A stretch of DNA of 64,000 nt from Myxococcales bacterium (lineage in GTDB: Bacteria > Myxococcota_A > Polyangia > Polyangiales > Ga0077539): contig JAEUKH010000022.1 in assembly GCA_016792845.1 (NCBI GenBank), positions 124,001 through 188,000 on the forward strand. Reading direction: 5' to 3'. The notes below the pieces were generated by a model that did no database searches, had not been told where the DNA came from, and worked only from the letters and a program-made list of their open reading frames with translations. Shown piece by piece: positions 41,428-50,328 of the stretch (the first letter of the stretch is position 1; each line of letters starts with the position of its first letter). A program made the position numbers and the translations under genes.

Positions 41428-42558
41428 ATGCGAGTTCGTTGCCCCCAGTGCGATGCCAAGGTGGCCCCCACCATGCGGCGTTGCCTCCGTTGTGGCGCAC
41501 CCCTCCCGAAAGGAGAAGGTGCCAACGAAGAGGTCACCCTTGCGCGCCCCCCCGCACCGTACGCCAGCGGAGACCGCGTCAACGAGAAGTACCTCGTGCT
41601 TGAGAATTTCGGCGCGGGCCCCCTCGGCACCACCTACCGCGCCCGCGACCTCGACGGGCGCACCGTGGCCCTCAAGGTGCTCTCGCCGGGCCTCTTCGCC
41701 GAAGAGTCTGAGCGCCAGCGCTTCCTCGAAAACTACGGCCAGCTGAAGGGGCGGTCGTTCGAGCGGGCCGCGGCGCCGGTCGACATGGGCCTCGACGAGG
41801 GCGGGGTGCTCTACGTCGTGTCGCGCTGGGTGTACGGCGCGTCGCTGCGGCGGGTGCTGCGGGCGTGGCGCGCGGCCGACCGAAAACTTGAGAGAGATCA
41901 AGTGCTTGGCGTGCTTCAAGGGGCCGCCGCGGCGCTGCGCGAGCTGCACACGGTGTCGTCGCACGGGGCGGTCTACCCTGAGAACATTCACGTCACCGTC
42001 GACTCGGTGATGCTGACCGACCCCGGGCTCGCCGCGGCGCTCGTACCGGCGCGCTTTGCGTCGCACCTCGAGCATCATCCCGATGTGCTCGCCTACCTCG
42101 CGCCCGAGGTGAGGGCGGGCAAGCGCTCGAACGCGGGGGCCGATCTCCACGGCCTCGGCGCCCTGGCGAGCGAGCTGTTGTTCGGTGATCCGTCCCGCAC
42201 CGCCGACGCTAATTTTTCATCTCCCGACCTCGGCGACGACGTGACCGAAGCCCTCCGCGGGAGCGTGGCGTTGCAGCCCGCGCGTCGCGCGATGGCGTTG
42301 CCGCTGCTGATCGAGCGTCTCGCGCGGGTCGCCGGCGAGGCCTCGCTGCCGCCCTACGCGCCGCTGCCGCGCCCCGCCGCGATGACCGACGCGCGCACCC
42401 GGCGCGTGCCCACGGTGGCCCGCAAGGCGCCTCCGCCGGTGGTGGCGGCCAAGGGCGCGTCGAAGACTTCGCCGGTGTTGCGGGCCCGTGGCAGCGCCGC
42501 CCGCGAGGTGAGCGTCGACGAGGCCGCGACCACCTCGCCTCTCGACAAGGGGTCTTGA
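41428..42558 (+). CDS. Zn-ribbon pseudokinase
   Basis: 376 residues. The N-terminus has a zinc ribbon (Cys5, Cys8, Cys19, Cys22: CPQC and CLRC). Residues about 50-300 follow the Ser/Thr kinase fold: FGAGPLGTTYRARD in place of the glycine loop and Lys83 in VALKVL kept, but the catalytic HRD is HGA (HGAVYPEN, 179-186; Ala181 replaces the catalytic Asp) and DFG reads DPG (198-200). It should therefore not phosphorylate and is best called a pseudokinase. The C-terminal 70 residues are disordered. The next gene starts 5 nt after its stop, or overlapping it if TTG 42555 is used. Confidence 0.85.
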   Translation: MRVRCPQCDAKVAPTMRRCLRCGAPLPKGEGANEEVTLARPPAPYASGDRVNEKYLVLENFGAGPLGTTYRARDLDGRTVALKVLSPGLFAEESERQRFLENYGQLKGRSFERAAAPVDMGLDEGGVLYVVSRWVYGASLRRVLRAWRAADRKLERDQVLGVLQGAAAALRELHTVSSHGAVYPENIHVTVDSVMLTDPGLAAALVPARFASHLEHHPDVLAYLAPEVRAGKRSNAGADLHGLGALASELLFGDPSRTADANFSSPDLGDDVTEALRGSVALQPARRAMALPLLIERLARVAGEASLPPYAPLPRPAAMTDARTRRVPTVARKAPPPVVAAKGASKTSPVLRARGSAAREVSVDEAATTSPLDKGS

Positions 42559-42563
42559 GCCCG

Positions 42564-43703
42564 ATGGCGGTCGACACCGAGCTCTTGAGCGCCCTCCTTG
42601 ACGCGTTTTCGCGGCATCGGGCGGCGGCCTTCGAGGCCCCCCACGCGCGGTGGGGGCGCTTCCTTGAGGGGCTGCTGCGGGTGCCGGTGCAGCGTCGTCG
42701 GCGCGAGGGGCCGGTGTCGCCGCGGCGCCTGGTCGACCCCGCCGATTGGCCGAGGTTTGAAGCGCGCACCTTGGCGTGGCTCTGCGACCCCGAGGGCGAG
42801 CACCATCTTGAGACCCGCGGCCTCGCGGTGGTGTTGGGCCTAGTGGGGGTGGCCTTGGGCGAGCCGGTGGGGCGTGTCCGGATTTCGGTCGATGACATCG
42901 GTGTCGGGGTGGCCGTTGGGGGGCGTGGGTGGGTGCTTGGGGTGCAATCTGCGGTCGGGGGTCTTTCCGAATCGGGGTCGGCGGGGTACGGTGTTGAAGG
43001 GGTGCTTGTGGTTCCGCGACAGGCACTCGCGAGAGAATTGTCGGTGTTGGCGACAGAGGCCGCACCCGAGTCTCGCTGGCTCCTGGCCGGTTGGGCTCAG
43101 TCTCTGAAGCTCCCGCGCACTGCGTCTGAAGAGGCCGACCCCATGGCGACGATCGACACCTTTAGCCCTGACGTAAACTTTCTCCTCGATCACTGGCGCG
43201 AGTACCAAGAGCTTTTGGCCGTGCGGGGGCGGCTCGAGGCCGAGTTCGCGTCGCTGCGCGAGCGGGTCTTCGCCGCGGTGTCGGCCCGCTGGCGCCCCGA
43301 AGACGGCTGGGTCGCCACCCTCGACGAAGACTGGATCCTCCTCCGGCGCGCGAGCTGGCCCGTACCGGCCGAAGAGTGGCTCGCCTTCGTGGTGGTGATG
43401 ACCGACATGGAGGCCCTGCTCACCGACGGGCGCGACGGCTGGTTCGCCGCGCTCTCGATGCCCACCGACGGCGATTTCGACGACGACGCGTTCACCGCGC
43501 TCCTTCGTTCGCGGCTCGACCCTCAGCGCTTCGGTGAGCTGCTCGGCACGCGCTGGCCGGGGTACGCGTTGGCGCGTCAGCTCCCGCGGGTTCTCCCCGG
43601 GCCTTCGATGATCACCGAGGTCGAACGCCTCGCTGTCGCAGAATTTGAGCGGTTGGTGGCCTTGACGCCCATGGTCGATGAGGTTTTGCGCGATCTTCGG
43701 TGA
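42564..43703 (+). CDS. Hypothetical protein
   Basis: 379 residues, no signal peptide or membrane helix. Not recognised. The first half is Val/Gly-rich and beta-like (GLAVVLGLVGVALGEPVGR, ISVDDIGVGVAVGG), with a Ser/Gly loop. The second half has helices and WxPEDGW-type acidic loops (WRPEDGWVATLDEDWILLRR). The base composition dips toward G/T in 42840-43020. ATG at 42564 is taken as start; a TTG at 42555 would overlap the pseudokinase stop and is an alternative. Likely in one transcript with the pseudokinase, so perhaps the same pathway. Confidence 0.7.
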   Translation: MAVDTELLSALLDAFSRHRAAAFEAPHARWGRFLEGLLRVPVQRRRREGPVSPRRLVDPADWPRFEARTLAWLCDPEGEHHLETRGLAVVLGLVGVALGEPVGRVRISVDDIGVGVAVGGRGWVLGVQSAVGGLSESGSAGYGVEGVLVVPRQALARELSVLATEAAPESRWLLAGWAQSLKLPRTASEEADPMATIDTFSPDVNFLLDHWREYQELLAVRGRLEAEFASLRERVFAAVSARWRPEDGWVATLDEDWILLRRASWPVPAEEWLAFVVVMTDMEALLTDGRDGWFAALSMPTDGDFDDDAFTALLRSRLDPQRFGELLGTRWPGYALARQLPRVLPGPSMITEVERLAVAEFERLVALTPMVDEVLRDLR

Positions 43704-43734
43704 CAATGAGGCACACCTCGGGGGCGGGGGCTGC

Positions 43735-43740
43735 TAGAGT
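43735..43740 (+). promoter_or_regulatory. Candidate extended -10 element before a leader ORF
   Basis: TGCTAGAGT (TGn plus TAGAGT, hexamer 43735-43740) lies 6 nt before a GTG at 43747. Transcription would begin at that GTG. Confidence 0.38.
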
Positions 43741-43746
43741 TGAGGG

Positions 43747-43806
43747 GTGCAGCCGAGCCGCAGGCAGGTGGTTCACGACTCGGCGCACCGACGGCGCTCC
43801 GGATGA
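43747..43806 (+). CDS. Possible 19-residue leader peptide
   Basis: GTG at 43747 opens a 19-codon frame ending TGA at 43804-43806. The peptide is MQPSRRQVVHDSAHRRRSG, rich in Arg and His. Its stop overlaps the ATG at 43803 of the next gene (ATGA), so translation of the leader could feed ribosomes to that start, which has no Shine-Dalgarno of its own. Supported only by position and overlap; it may be chance. Confidence 0.3.
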   Translation: MQPSRRQVVHDSAHRRRSG

Positions 43807-45638
43807 ATGCTTGTCCTCATTGCAGTTCGCCTCTGCCCGAAGGTTTTCGCGGCGGAGACTGCCCCTCATGCGGGGTGCGGGTCGCCCGTCGCGGTCGCTC
43901 GCTCTCGGGCTTCTCGCTGCCCACTTCGCCCGCCGTTGGGGTGTCGAAATCGACGCTCCCGCCGCCTCCTCCGCGGCGTGACGGCGACGAAGACCGCTGG
44001 GATCTCGGCGAGGTCACGCCCACCGCACCGCCGGCTCCGCGGGTCAGCTCGCCCTTGCCGCCGCCGCCCTCGATTTCGCCGCTCCGCGGGCCCTCGGGGG
44101 TCGGGCTCCCTGGGGCCCGCGACGCAGAGGTCGCCGACGCGCTGAGGCCCGCACCGACGGGCTTCGGTCGCCCCGCGCCGACGGTGGCCCCGTGGAGCAA
44201 AGAGGCCGTTCGCAGCACGGCGATGTTGGGCGCCGAGCCCGTCCGCCGTGCGGTGGCCGCGAAGGCCGCGGGCGAGCCACGCCCGTCGCATCAGACCCTG
44301 GCCTTCGGCGCCGGCGAGGTCGAGGCGCTCATGAAGGGGCCTGCGACACCGCAGCCCGCACCGGGGCCCTCGGGGGCGGCCCATTTTGGCGAAGGCACCC
44401 CCTCGTCGATTCGGAGCACCCAGAGCCTCGACGTGAACGCGGTGCTCTATGGCGCCCCGCCCCCCGAGCGCCCGGCGAGGCCCAGTGAGGCCCCCGTGCC
44501 CGTCGCAAACATGCGACAAACCTTGAGTTTTGACGGTCCCTTGGTGGCACCAGGGGCGGCGCCGATGGCGCCGGTGCGGGCGACCTTGCCGCGCACGGGG
44601 GTGACGCCCGGGGGCGCGGCGCCCTCGCGGCTCAAGACCCTCGTCGGTGAGGGCGACCCCGACGACCCCGACGATCCGCTCCCGGGGGCGAAGCCGTTGC
44701 CGCTGACCCGCCGTCGGAGCGACCCTGGCGAGATCGGCCGTGTCTCATCGCCTCCCGAGGCGGCGCCGGTGAGCGCGGGCGATCTCCGCACGGCGACGAC
44801 GCTGATCGACGAAGCGCCGGTGGTGCCGTCTGCGCCGCGTCGCCAGGTGACCCCGGCGGCCTTCGCGGCGACGGCCATCGCGGTCGAGGCTGTGCCAGCG
44901 CCCATGCCTGCGCCCCTGATGCCGCAGCATGTGGCGACGGCGGGGGCCAGCACGGTGACGCCCACCGACGGCGAGCGGGCTCGGGTGCTCGGCGGTCTCG
45001 GCGCGGTGGGGCTCTTGCTCGGGGCCGGGCTCATGGCGTCGAGCAGCGCCCTCCACGGCGCGGTGTACGGCTGCGCGGCGGTGCTCTTGATCGTGCTCTC
45101 GGCGGTGCCCTCGCGCCCGTCGACGCGGGCGGTGCTGATGCTGGTGCCCTCGCTCCCGACCTTGGCCTATGCGAGCCTCGCGGTGGCCTCGATGTCGCGG
45201 GGCGAGGCGGCCCTGACGACGGCCTTCCTGGGCCTCGTGACGGCCGCCCTCGGGTGGAGTTGGGCCAACCCGCTCACGCGTCGCTGGCGTGTGCTTTACG
45301 GGCTCGGCGCGCTGCTCGCGCTCGCGTGGGTGATCGACGAGAGCGGCCTGGTGTTGCACGAGACGCTCTTGGCGCCGCGCGTCGGTGCGGCCGCGTTGGC
45401 GGTGACCCTTGTGGCGGTGAGCGTCGTCGCGGTGGCGAAGCGGCGGCCGGTGTGGGGCCTCGCGCTGGTCTCGCTCTGGGGCTTTCTCTTCGGCGCGTCG
45501 GCGGCGCTCGACCACGAGTCTGTGTCGGCGGCGCTGGCTTCGGGCTTCGCCTTGGCGGCGCTGCCCTTGGTGGCGGGGGTGAACCTCGGCGCGGTGTTGA
45601 GCGCCTATCTCGACCCGCCGACCGAGCGAATTGGGTAG
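43803..45638 (+). CDS. Zn-ribbon membrane protein with long proline-rich linker
   Basis: 611 residues. MNACPHCSSPLP and GDCPSCGVRV form an N-terminal zinc ribbon. Residues about 35-400 are low-complexity, rich in Pro, Ala, Gly and Thr, probably disordered. From about 415 there are six to eight hydrophobic helices (GGLGAVGLLLGAGLMASSSA; AAVLLIVLSAVPS; VGAAALAVTLVAVSVVAVA). It ends DPPTERIG. Function unknown; a cytoplasmic ribbon tethered to a membrane domain suggests sensing or scaffolding. An in-frame TTG at 43740 would add 21 residues before the ribbon, which I consider less likely. Confidence 0.72.
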   Translation: MNACPHCSSPLPEGFRGGDCPSCGVRVARRGRSLSGFSLPTSPAVGVSKSTLPPPPPRRDGDEDRWDLGEVTPTAPPAPRVSSPLPPPPSISPLRGPSGVGLPGARDAEVADALRPAPTGFGRPAPTVAPWSKEAVRSTAMLGAEPVRRAVAAKAAGEPRPSHQTLAFGAGEVEALMKGPATPQPAPGPSGAAHFGEGTPSSIRSTQSLDVNAVLYGAPPPERPARPSEAPVPVANMRQTLSFDGPLVAPGAAPMAPVRATLPRTGVTPGGAAPSRLKTLVGEGDPDDPDDPLPGAKPLPLTRRRSDPGEIGRVSSPPEAAPVSAGDLRTATTLIDEAPVVPSAPRRQVTPAAFAATAIAVEAVPAPMPAPLMPQHVATAGASTVTPTDGERARVLGGLGAVGLLLGAGLMASSSALHGAVYGCAAVLLIVLSAVPSRPSTRAVLMLVPSLPTLAYASLAVASMSRGEAALTTAFLGLVTAALGWSWANPLTRRWRVLYGLGALLALAWVIDESGLVLHETLLAPRVGAAALAVTLVAVSVVAVAKRRPVWGLALVSLWGFLFGASAALDHESVSAALASGFALAALPLVAGVNLGAVLSAYLDPPTERIG

Positions 45639-45669
45639 TGGTTTTGCGGGGGTACGCTCGCCGCGCGGC

Positions 45670-46392
45670 TCAGCGCAGGAGGTACCAGCAGAGCAACGCC
45701 GCGCCCGATGAGGCGGCGATCATGCCGCCGACCCAGCCCCAGTGCACATAGACCTGGTTTGTGGGCGTCGGGGTCGGATCGGCGAAGGTGAATTGCTGCG
45801 GCAAGCGCCGCTGCGCGCGCTCATCTTCGGTGAGGGTGCGGTCTTCGAACATCAGCGGCCGCTCGGGCTCGCCCTGCGGCGTCGCCTCGGCCGACGGTGG
45901 CGTCGCCTCGACCGGACGCCGCGGCGGCCCAGGGCGGAACGACGGCGTCGAGGGCACCCGCGCCGCATGCGCGAAGGCGGGGCTGGCGTCGTCGAAGAGG
46001 GCTTGCTGCGGAGGCGCCGAAGGCAGGCGGGTCACCTGGCTGTTGTGGTTGACCCGAGGCTGGGCGCGCTCTTCGACGAGGGCGGCGAGGTCGGCGTCGA
46101 GGTCGGCAGAGAGCGCCGCTTGCAGCTGCGGGTCGTCGCTCATGGCGGGCAACCGCGGCGGCGGCGGGATCGCCAGCGTTGCCGGGCGCGGGCTCGATGC
46201 CGAGTCACTCAAGACCGGAAAGCGCGACGTCGTCGACGCCGTGACGAGCGGCTGGATCGAGCGAATGGGCGGCTCAGAAGGTGATTGTGAGCGCCCGCGG
46301 CCGCTCTGGAGGGTGTGCGTCAGGGTGCTGGTGGGCTCTTCGAAAGAGACACCTTCAGACTCGGGCCCAGCGTTGGCGTGGTCGCGCGCCAT
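45670..46392 (-). CDS. Hypothetical tail-anchored protein
   Basis: 240 residues, mostly disordered (Ser-, Pro- and Glu-rich), with one C-terminal membrane helix (GGMIAASSGAALLCWYLL) two residues from the end. A short helix (LQAALSADLDADLAALVEERA) lies in the middle. Such tail-anchored proteins often present a cytoplasmic segment at the membrane. No family recognised. Third-position GC and the absence of stop codons support coding. It is convergent with the membrane protein gene, with a 31-nt gap. Confidence 0.6.
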   Translation of the reverse strand: MARDHANAGPESEGVSFEEPTSTLTHTLQSGRGRSQSPSEPPIRSIQPLVTASTTSRFPVLSDSASSPRPATLAIPPPPRLPAMSDDPQLQAALSADLDADLAALVEERAQPRVNHNSQVTRLPSAPPQQALFDDASPAFAHAARVPSTPSFRPGPPRRPVEATPPSAEATPQGEPERPLMFEDRTLTEDERAQRRLPQQFTFADPTPTPTNQVYVHWGWVGGMIAASSGAALLCWYLLR

Positions 46393-46449
46393 GGCCAGAC
46401 CCTAGCAGAACACGAAGCGAAAGTGCTCAAGCCCGCGACGAGAAAATCT

Positions 46450-47766
46450 TCAACGTTGGACGGGCACCGGCGGCTGCGCGATCTGCGCGGGGTCGAGCGG
46501 TCGGCGCATGATCGGCGGGATGAGCGACGGCTGCCCCACGTTGGTGGTGGTGTTGACCGTGCTGCCGTTCGGCGGGGGCGCCATCACAGGGCCCGTCGGG
46601 ACGCCCGGCACCATCGGCACCGCGCCCATCATGGGAGGCGCGCCCCCAAGGGTGGGACCCGTGACCGTGCCAGGGGTGTTCGCAGGCACCGGGCGAACCG
46701 TCGCGCCCGCCGCGTTGCCGGGGATCATCACGCCAGGGATGGGGCCCGCGGAGGGCCCTCCCGGTCGAGCCCCCACAGTGGCGGCGTTGCCGGGCAGCGA
46801 CGGCACCCCCATGGGGCCCTGCGCCGTAGGCACCGGCGGCGGTTGAAAGCTCTGCGGCCCGTTGTTCACCATGGTCGGGATGGGGGGTGGCCTGAAGCCC
46901 TGCGGCCCGTTGTTGACCACGGTGGGCACCGGCGGCGGCTGAAAGCCCTGCGGCCCGTTGTTGACCACGGTGGGCACCGGCGGCGGCTGAAAGCTCGGGT
47001 TGACGCCTGGCATCTGCGCGCTCGGCGGCGGCTGCATCGACGGAAGGCCCCCCGCGACGGGCATCGGCCCCGGTGCGGGTGCGGGGTACGCGCCGCCGGG
47101 CTGCGCGATCGGCCCAGGGCCCGGACGCCCTCCCGGATAGCTCGGCGGCACCGGCTGGCCCCCAGGGTACGCGGGCGGGTTCGGCTGCCCCCCGGCCCAC
47201 CCCGCAGGCGGCTGCCCCCCAGGGTACGCGGGCGGGTTCGGCTGCCCAGCCGGGTAGGCCGGCGGGTTGGGTTGCCCCCCCGCCCAGCCCGAAGGCTGCC
47301 CCGAAGGGTAGGCCGGCGGGTTCGGCCCCGAAGGATAGGCCGGCGGGTTGGGTTGGCCGCCCGCGTAGCCCGGCTGGCCGGCAGGGTACGCCGGGGGGTT
47401 GGGCGCGTAGCCCGGAGGCATCGGGCGCCCGGGAGGGTACGGAGGCGGAGGCGGGGGCGCCTGGGCGGCTGACCACGCGGGGGGATTCTGACCCGGAGGG
47501 TAGGCCGGAGGCATCGGCTGACCGGCGGCGTAGGCGGGAGGATTCGGGCCGGGGCCGAACGCAGGGGGCGGGGGCGGGGCCATGCCCACCGAGCCCGAGA
47601 CGGCGACCGAGCCCGGGGCCGCATAGGCGGGCGGTGGCGCACCCCCGCCGCTCGTCACCATCTGCGTCGACGACGCAGGTACCGGACGGCCCGTCACCAT
47701 GCAGCCGCTCGCAAACGCGACGCTGACAAGGCAGAGACCGAACAGGCCATTCTCAAGCTTCTTCAT
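46450..47766 (-). CDS. Proline/glycine-rich repeat lipoprotein
   Basis: 438 residues. The start is set by GGAGGAG seven nt before the ATG at 47766; the longer frame to 47922 has no such site. MKKLENGLFGLCLVSVAFASGC is a lipoprotein signal. The mature protein is extremely rich in Pro, Gly, Ala and Tyr: short repeats of the PNPPAYP-GGQ type (about 47100-47430) and three 16-residue repeats with QPPPVPTVVNNGPQ (about 46843-46993). It is probably an extended, surface or periplasm-spanning filamentous protein. Function unknown. Confidence 0.72.
   Translation of the reverse strand: MKKLENGLFGLCLVSVAFASGCMVTGRPVPASSTQMVTSGGGAPPPAYAAPGSVAVSGSVGMAPPPPPAFGPGPNPPAYAAGQPMPPAYPPGQNPPAWSAAQAPPPPPPYPPGRPMPPGYAPNPPAYPAGQPGYAGGQPNPPAYPSGPNPPAYPSGQPSGWAGGQPNPPAYPAGQPNPPAYPGGQPPAGWAGGQPNPPAYPGGQPVPPSYPGGRPGPGPIAQPGGAYPAPAPGPMPVAGGLPSMQPPPSAQMPGVNPSFQPPPVPTVVNNGPQGFQPPPVPTVVNNGPQGFRPPPIPTMVNNGPQSFQPPPVPTAQGPMGVPSLPGNAATVGARPGGPSAGPIPGVMIPGNAAGATVRPVPANTPGTVTGPTLGGAPPMMGAVPMVPGVPTGPVMAPPPNGSTVNTTTNVGQPSLIPPIMRRPLDPAQIAQPPVPVQR
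46843..46993. repeat. 48-bp tandem repeat (16 residues)
   Basis: About three copies of a 48-nt unit coding, on the minus strand, for a 16-residue Pro/Gln/Val/Asn-rich motif. Copy boundaries are recognised by the recurring CCCTGCGGCCCGTTGTTGAC near 46898, 46946 and earlier variants. Confidence 0.7.
47100..47430. repeat. Irregular Pro-Ala-Tyr-Pro-Gly repeats
   Basis: A run of roughly ten related 27-42 nt units encoding (minus strand) PPAYP followed by a Gly/Ser-rich spacer. Units vary in length and sequence, so this is older than the nearby 48-bp repeat. Confidence 0.65.
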
Positions 47767-47842
47767 CTCGATAACTCCTCCGTGCCTGGCGGGCGACGGT
47801 CGTACCACAAGCGATGGAGACGCACGCGCCCGGGGTGAATCT

Positions 47843-49780
47843 TCACCGCGAATTGATCTCGCGCCGACGCGCCTCCCGCAGCGCCTCGTCGGCCGCCGCC
47901 GGGTGGCCGAGGGACGACTCAAATTCCGCGAGGTTTCGCCATGCTGCGGGGCGCTCAGGGTCGAGCGTCACGGCCCGCCGGGTCAACGTCACCGCGCGCG
48001 GCAGATCGCCACGCCGTGCGGCGGCCACGCCGAGGTTGGTGTACGAAGAAACGTGTTCCGGATAGAGGCTGAGGGCTTCGCGCCACAGCCGTTCGGCGGC
48101 GTCGAGGTCGTGGCGGGCGAGGCGTTGTCCGGCGGCGAAGAGGGTTGTGGCGCCGACGTATCGGGCGCCGATGCCCCGCGAGCTTGGGTCTGGGGGCAAG
48201 CGTCGCGTGACAAAATCAAGTGTCGTTTCAACACGCTCTGCGGTGTTCTGGGCGGGGTCGGCGAGGCACGGCGTCTCGGCGGCGCCGAGGGCGGTGATGG
48301 GGCCGTCGAGGTCTCCGCCTTCGTAGCGGAGGCGCCCGGCGAAGCGGGCCGCGAGGAGGCCGAGGCGGGCTCGCCGAAGGGCGTCTTGGCCTGTCCGTTG
48401 GTCGCCGCTGCGTCGGGCGAGGGTGCGCCGCGGGTCGAGCCGTTGCCAGGTGAAGGGCAGCGCGAGGTGTTGCCGCGGGAGCATCACGACATCGGGGCGC
48501 TCTCCCTCGACCCACTGGGCGTAGAGCCCCGCGCCGCAGAGGTCGTCAGAGGCGCAGAGCACCACGGCCCTGACGGGCACCCGCCCGAGGGCGCCGGGGC
48601 CGAGGAGCAACTCTGAGACGGCGAATCCGTCGTGGTGTCCGGCCCAGGTGAGATCAGCCCGGGCGAGGGCGTGGCCCATCACCGCGAGGCCCACGAGGGC
48701 GCCTGCGGGGCCGCGGAGGCGCGCCGGGGCGGCGGCGACGAGGCGCGCGAGGCCCACCGCGGCGAGCACGACGAGGCTCGCTTCGGCGAAGAACAAGGTC
48801 TGCCGATCGGCGAGCCCCATCGGGTTGATGAGCGCCGCGTAGGCGAGGTCGCCGAGGCCCAGCGCCGCGAGGGCGTACACCATCGGGCGCGCGCCTCGGG
48901 GCGGGGCGAGGAGGGCGAAGAGGGCGAAGAGGGCGGTCGCAGGCCCGAGGTCTGTGACGAGCACCCGGGCCGCGGCGGCGAGGTCTTCGGGGGCTCGCCA
49001 GGGCACCAGGATCCGGTGCGCGAAGGAGGCCCGAATCGACCGCGCCGAGAGGTACTCGACGAGGGCCGAGAGGGTGCTGGGGTCTTGCCAGTTGATGGGC
49101 CCATGACGCCGGGCCGCGAGGGGGAGGTACGTCAACGCCAAGAGGCCCAAGGGGCTGAGCCACAGGGCGCTCTTGAGGGCTCGGCGGAGGGTGCCCGGGG
49201 GGGCCTCGCGCCAGACCAGCGCGGCGGTGAAGGCGAAGGCCAGGAAGGCGCCGGGGCGGGCCGTGGTGTGGAGCGCCAACGAGAGCGACGCGAGCAGCGC
49301 CCCGAGGCGTAGGCGGGTCGCGGGGTCTCGGCGCGGGTCGAAGGCCAGCACCAAGGCGCCTAGCGGCAGCGCCAGGGCGCTCGCGTAGACTTCGGCTGCG
49401 GTGGCCGCCCGGAGCACGGTGGCGGCGCAGGCGAGGCTCAGGGGGGCTCCGAGCGCGAGGAGGCCTTCGGCGAGGGGCGGGAGGCGGCGCGGCAGGGCCG
49501 AGAGGGCGCGTTGGGCGAGGGCGGCGACGGCGGCGGCGGCGAGGGCCATCACGAGGCCGACGGTGACGTTGGTGCGGAAGGCGACGTCGCCCAAGGGCAC
49601 ACACTGGGCGAGCCGAAACAGCACCATTTCGAGCGGAAAGCCCGTCGGGTGCGCGACATCGAGGTGAAACGCTGCGGTGCTGAGCTCGCCCGCGTCGCGG
49701 AAGGTGACGGTGGGCGCGGCGCCCAACACGAAGCCTGTTGCGGTGAGAAGAAACGCGAGTTGCGGCGGTCTGCGTGACAA
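47843..49780 (-). CDS. TMEM260/DUF2723-like multi-pass protein with TPR tail
   Basis: 645 residues with about ten membrane helices followed by a C-terminal TPR region (YPEHVSSYTNLGVAAARRGD, LTRRAVTLDPERPAAWRNLA). The N-terminal FRDAGELSTAAFHLDVAHPTGFPL corresponds to the GDSGEL...LGVAHPPGYPL motif of the DUF2723/TMEM260 group, recently recognised as O-mannosyltransferases; the acidic residues in the first loop are kept. It could glycosylate exported proteins using a lipid-linked sugar, an inference from family. The start is TTG at 49780; no better start was found. Confidence 0.78.
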   Translation of the reverse strand: MSRRPPQLAFLLTATGFVLGAAPTVTFRDAGELSTAAFHLDVAHPTGFPLEMVLFRLAQCVPLGDVAFRTNVTVGLVMALAAAAVAALAQRALSALPRRLPPLAEGLLALGAPLSLACAATVLRAATAAEVYASALALPLGALVLAFDPRRDPATRLRLGALLASLSLALHTTARPGAFLAFAFTAALVWREAPPGTLRRALKSALWLSPLGLLALTYLPLAARRHGPINWQDPSTLSALVEYLSARSIRASFAHRILVPWRAPEDLAAAARVLVTDLGPATALFALFALLAPPRGARPMVYALAALGLGDLAYAALINPMGLADRQTLFFAEASLVVLAAVGLARLVAAAPARLRGPAGALVGLAVMGHALARADLTWAGHHDGFAVSELLLGPGALGRVPVRAVVLCASDDLCGAGLYAQWVEGERPDVVMLPRQHLALPFTWQRLDPRRTLARRSGDQRTGQDALRRARLGLLAARFAGRLRYEGGDLDGPITALGAAETPCLADPAQNTAERVETTLDFVTRRLPPDPSSRGIGARYVGATTLFAAGQRLARHDLDAAERLWREALSLYPEHVSSYTNLGVAAARRGDLPRAVTLTRRAVTLDPERPAAWRNLAEFESSLGHPAAADEALREARRREINSR

Positions 49781-49824
49781 CGGGCGCGACGGTAACGCTC
49801 AGGCCCCGCGCGACCCAGCGAGAA

Positions 49825-50328
49825 TCACTGCCCGGTGCAGTTTTGGAAGGTCAGATTGACCACCGCGTCGACGCTGCGGGCGTCGCCGGTGGCCCTCAGG
49901 CCGGTGCACTGCATGGTGGCCCTCAGCGAGGTGCCGACGGTGTTGGCCGCCGCGGTGCAGGCGCCGCTCGCCGAGAAGCTGCTCGTGCCGAGGGCGAAGC
50001 TCGCGGTGTGCGCGCTGCCAGCGTCGGCGATGCGGAGCGAGATGCGTTGCAGGGCGTCGCCGGCGTTGTCGGCGCGGTCGAGCTCGATGAGCCAGGCGCC
50101 GTCGACCCGCTCGCAGCGACCGAAGATGCCGCGACCGATGCCGGGCGGCGCGTCGACCACGGTGCTCTGCGGGAAGGCGAAGGCTGCCACACCATCAGCC
50201 TGGCCCGCCTGGCGTACGGTGAGGTCGACGCGGCCCTCGACGGTCAGCCCGTCGCTGCCGCAGCCCGCCACCGTCGCAACCACCGCCAACATCGTCGCCA
50301 TCGTGGGAAGCTTGATCATCCGTGTCAC
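49825..50328 (-). CDS. Small lipoprotein
   Basis: 167 residues from the start at 50328, or 163 from the ATG four codons later. KLPTMATMLAVVATVAGCGSD is a lipoprotein signal. The mature part is beta-rich with several cysteines (FGRCERVDG, SGACTAA, TMQCTGLRA, TFQNCTGQ), probably disulfide-linked. No family recognised. It is divergent from the LolB-like gene; the 204-nt gap between holds promoters, including a -10-like TAGGCT for the other gene, and no further gene that I can see. Confidence 0.72.
   Translation of the reverse strand: MTRMIKLPTMATMLAVVATVAGCGSDGLTVEGRVDLTVRQAGQADGVAAFAFPQSTVVDAPPGIGRGIFGRCERVDGAWLIELDRADNAGDALQRISLRIADAGSAHTASFALGTSSFSASGACTAAANTVGTSLRATMQCTGLRATGDARSVDAVVNLTFQNCTGQ

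Noticed and set aside
46315..47472. 385-residue plus-strand Arg-rich open frame over the proline-rich lipoprotein
   Set aside because: The minus-strand gene has a strong ribosome binding site and lipoprotein signal; the plus-strand frame is the complement of Pro/Gly codons.
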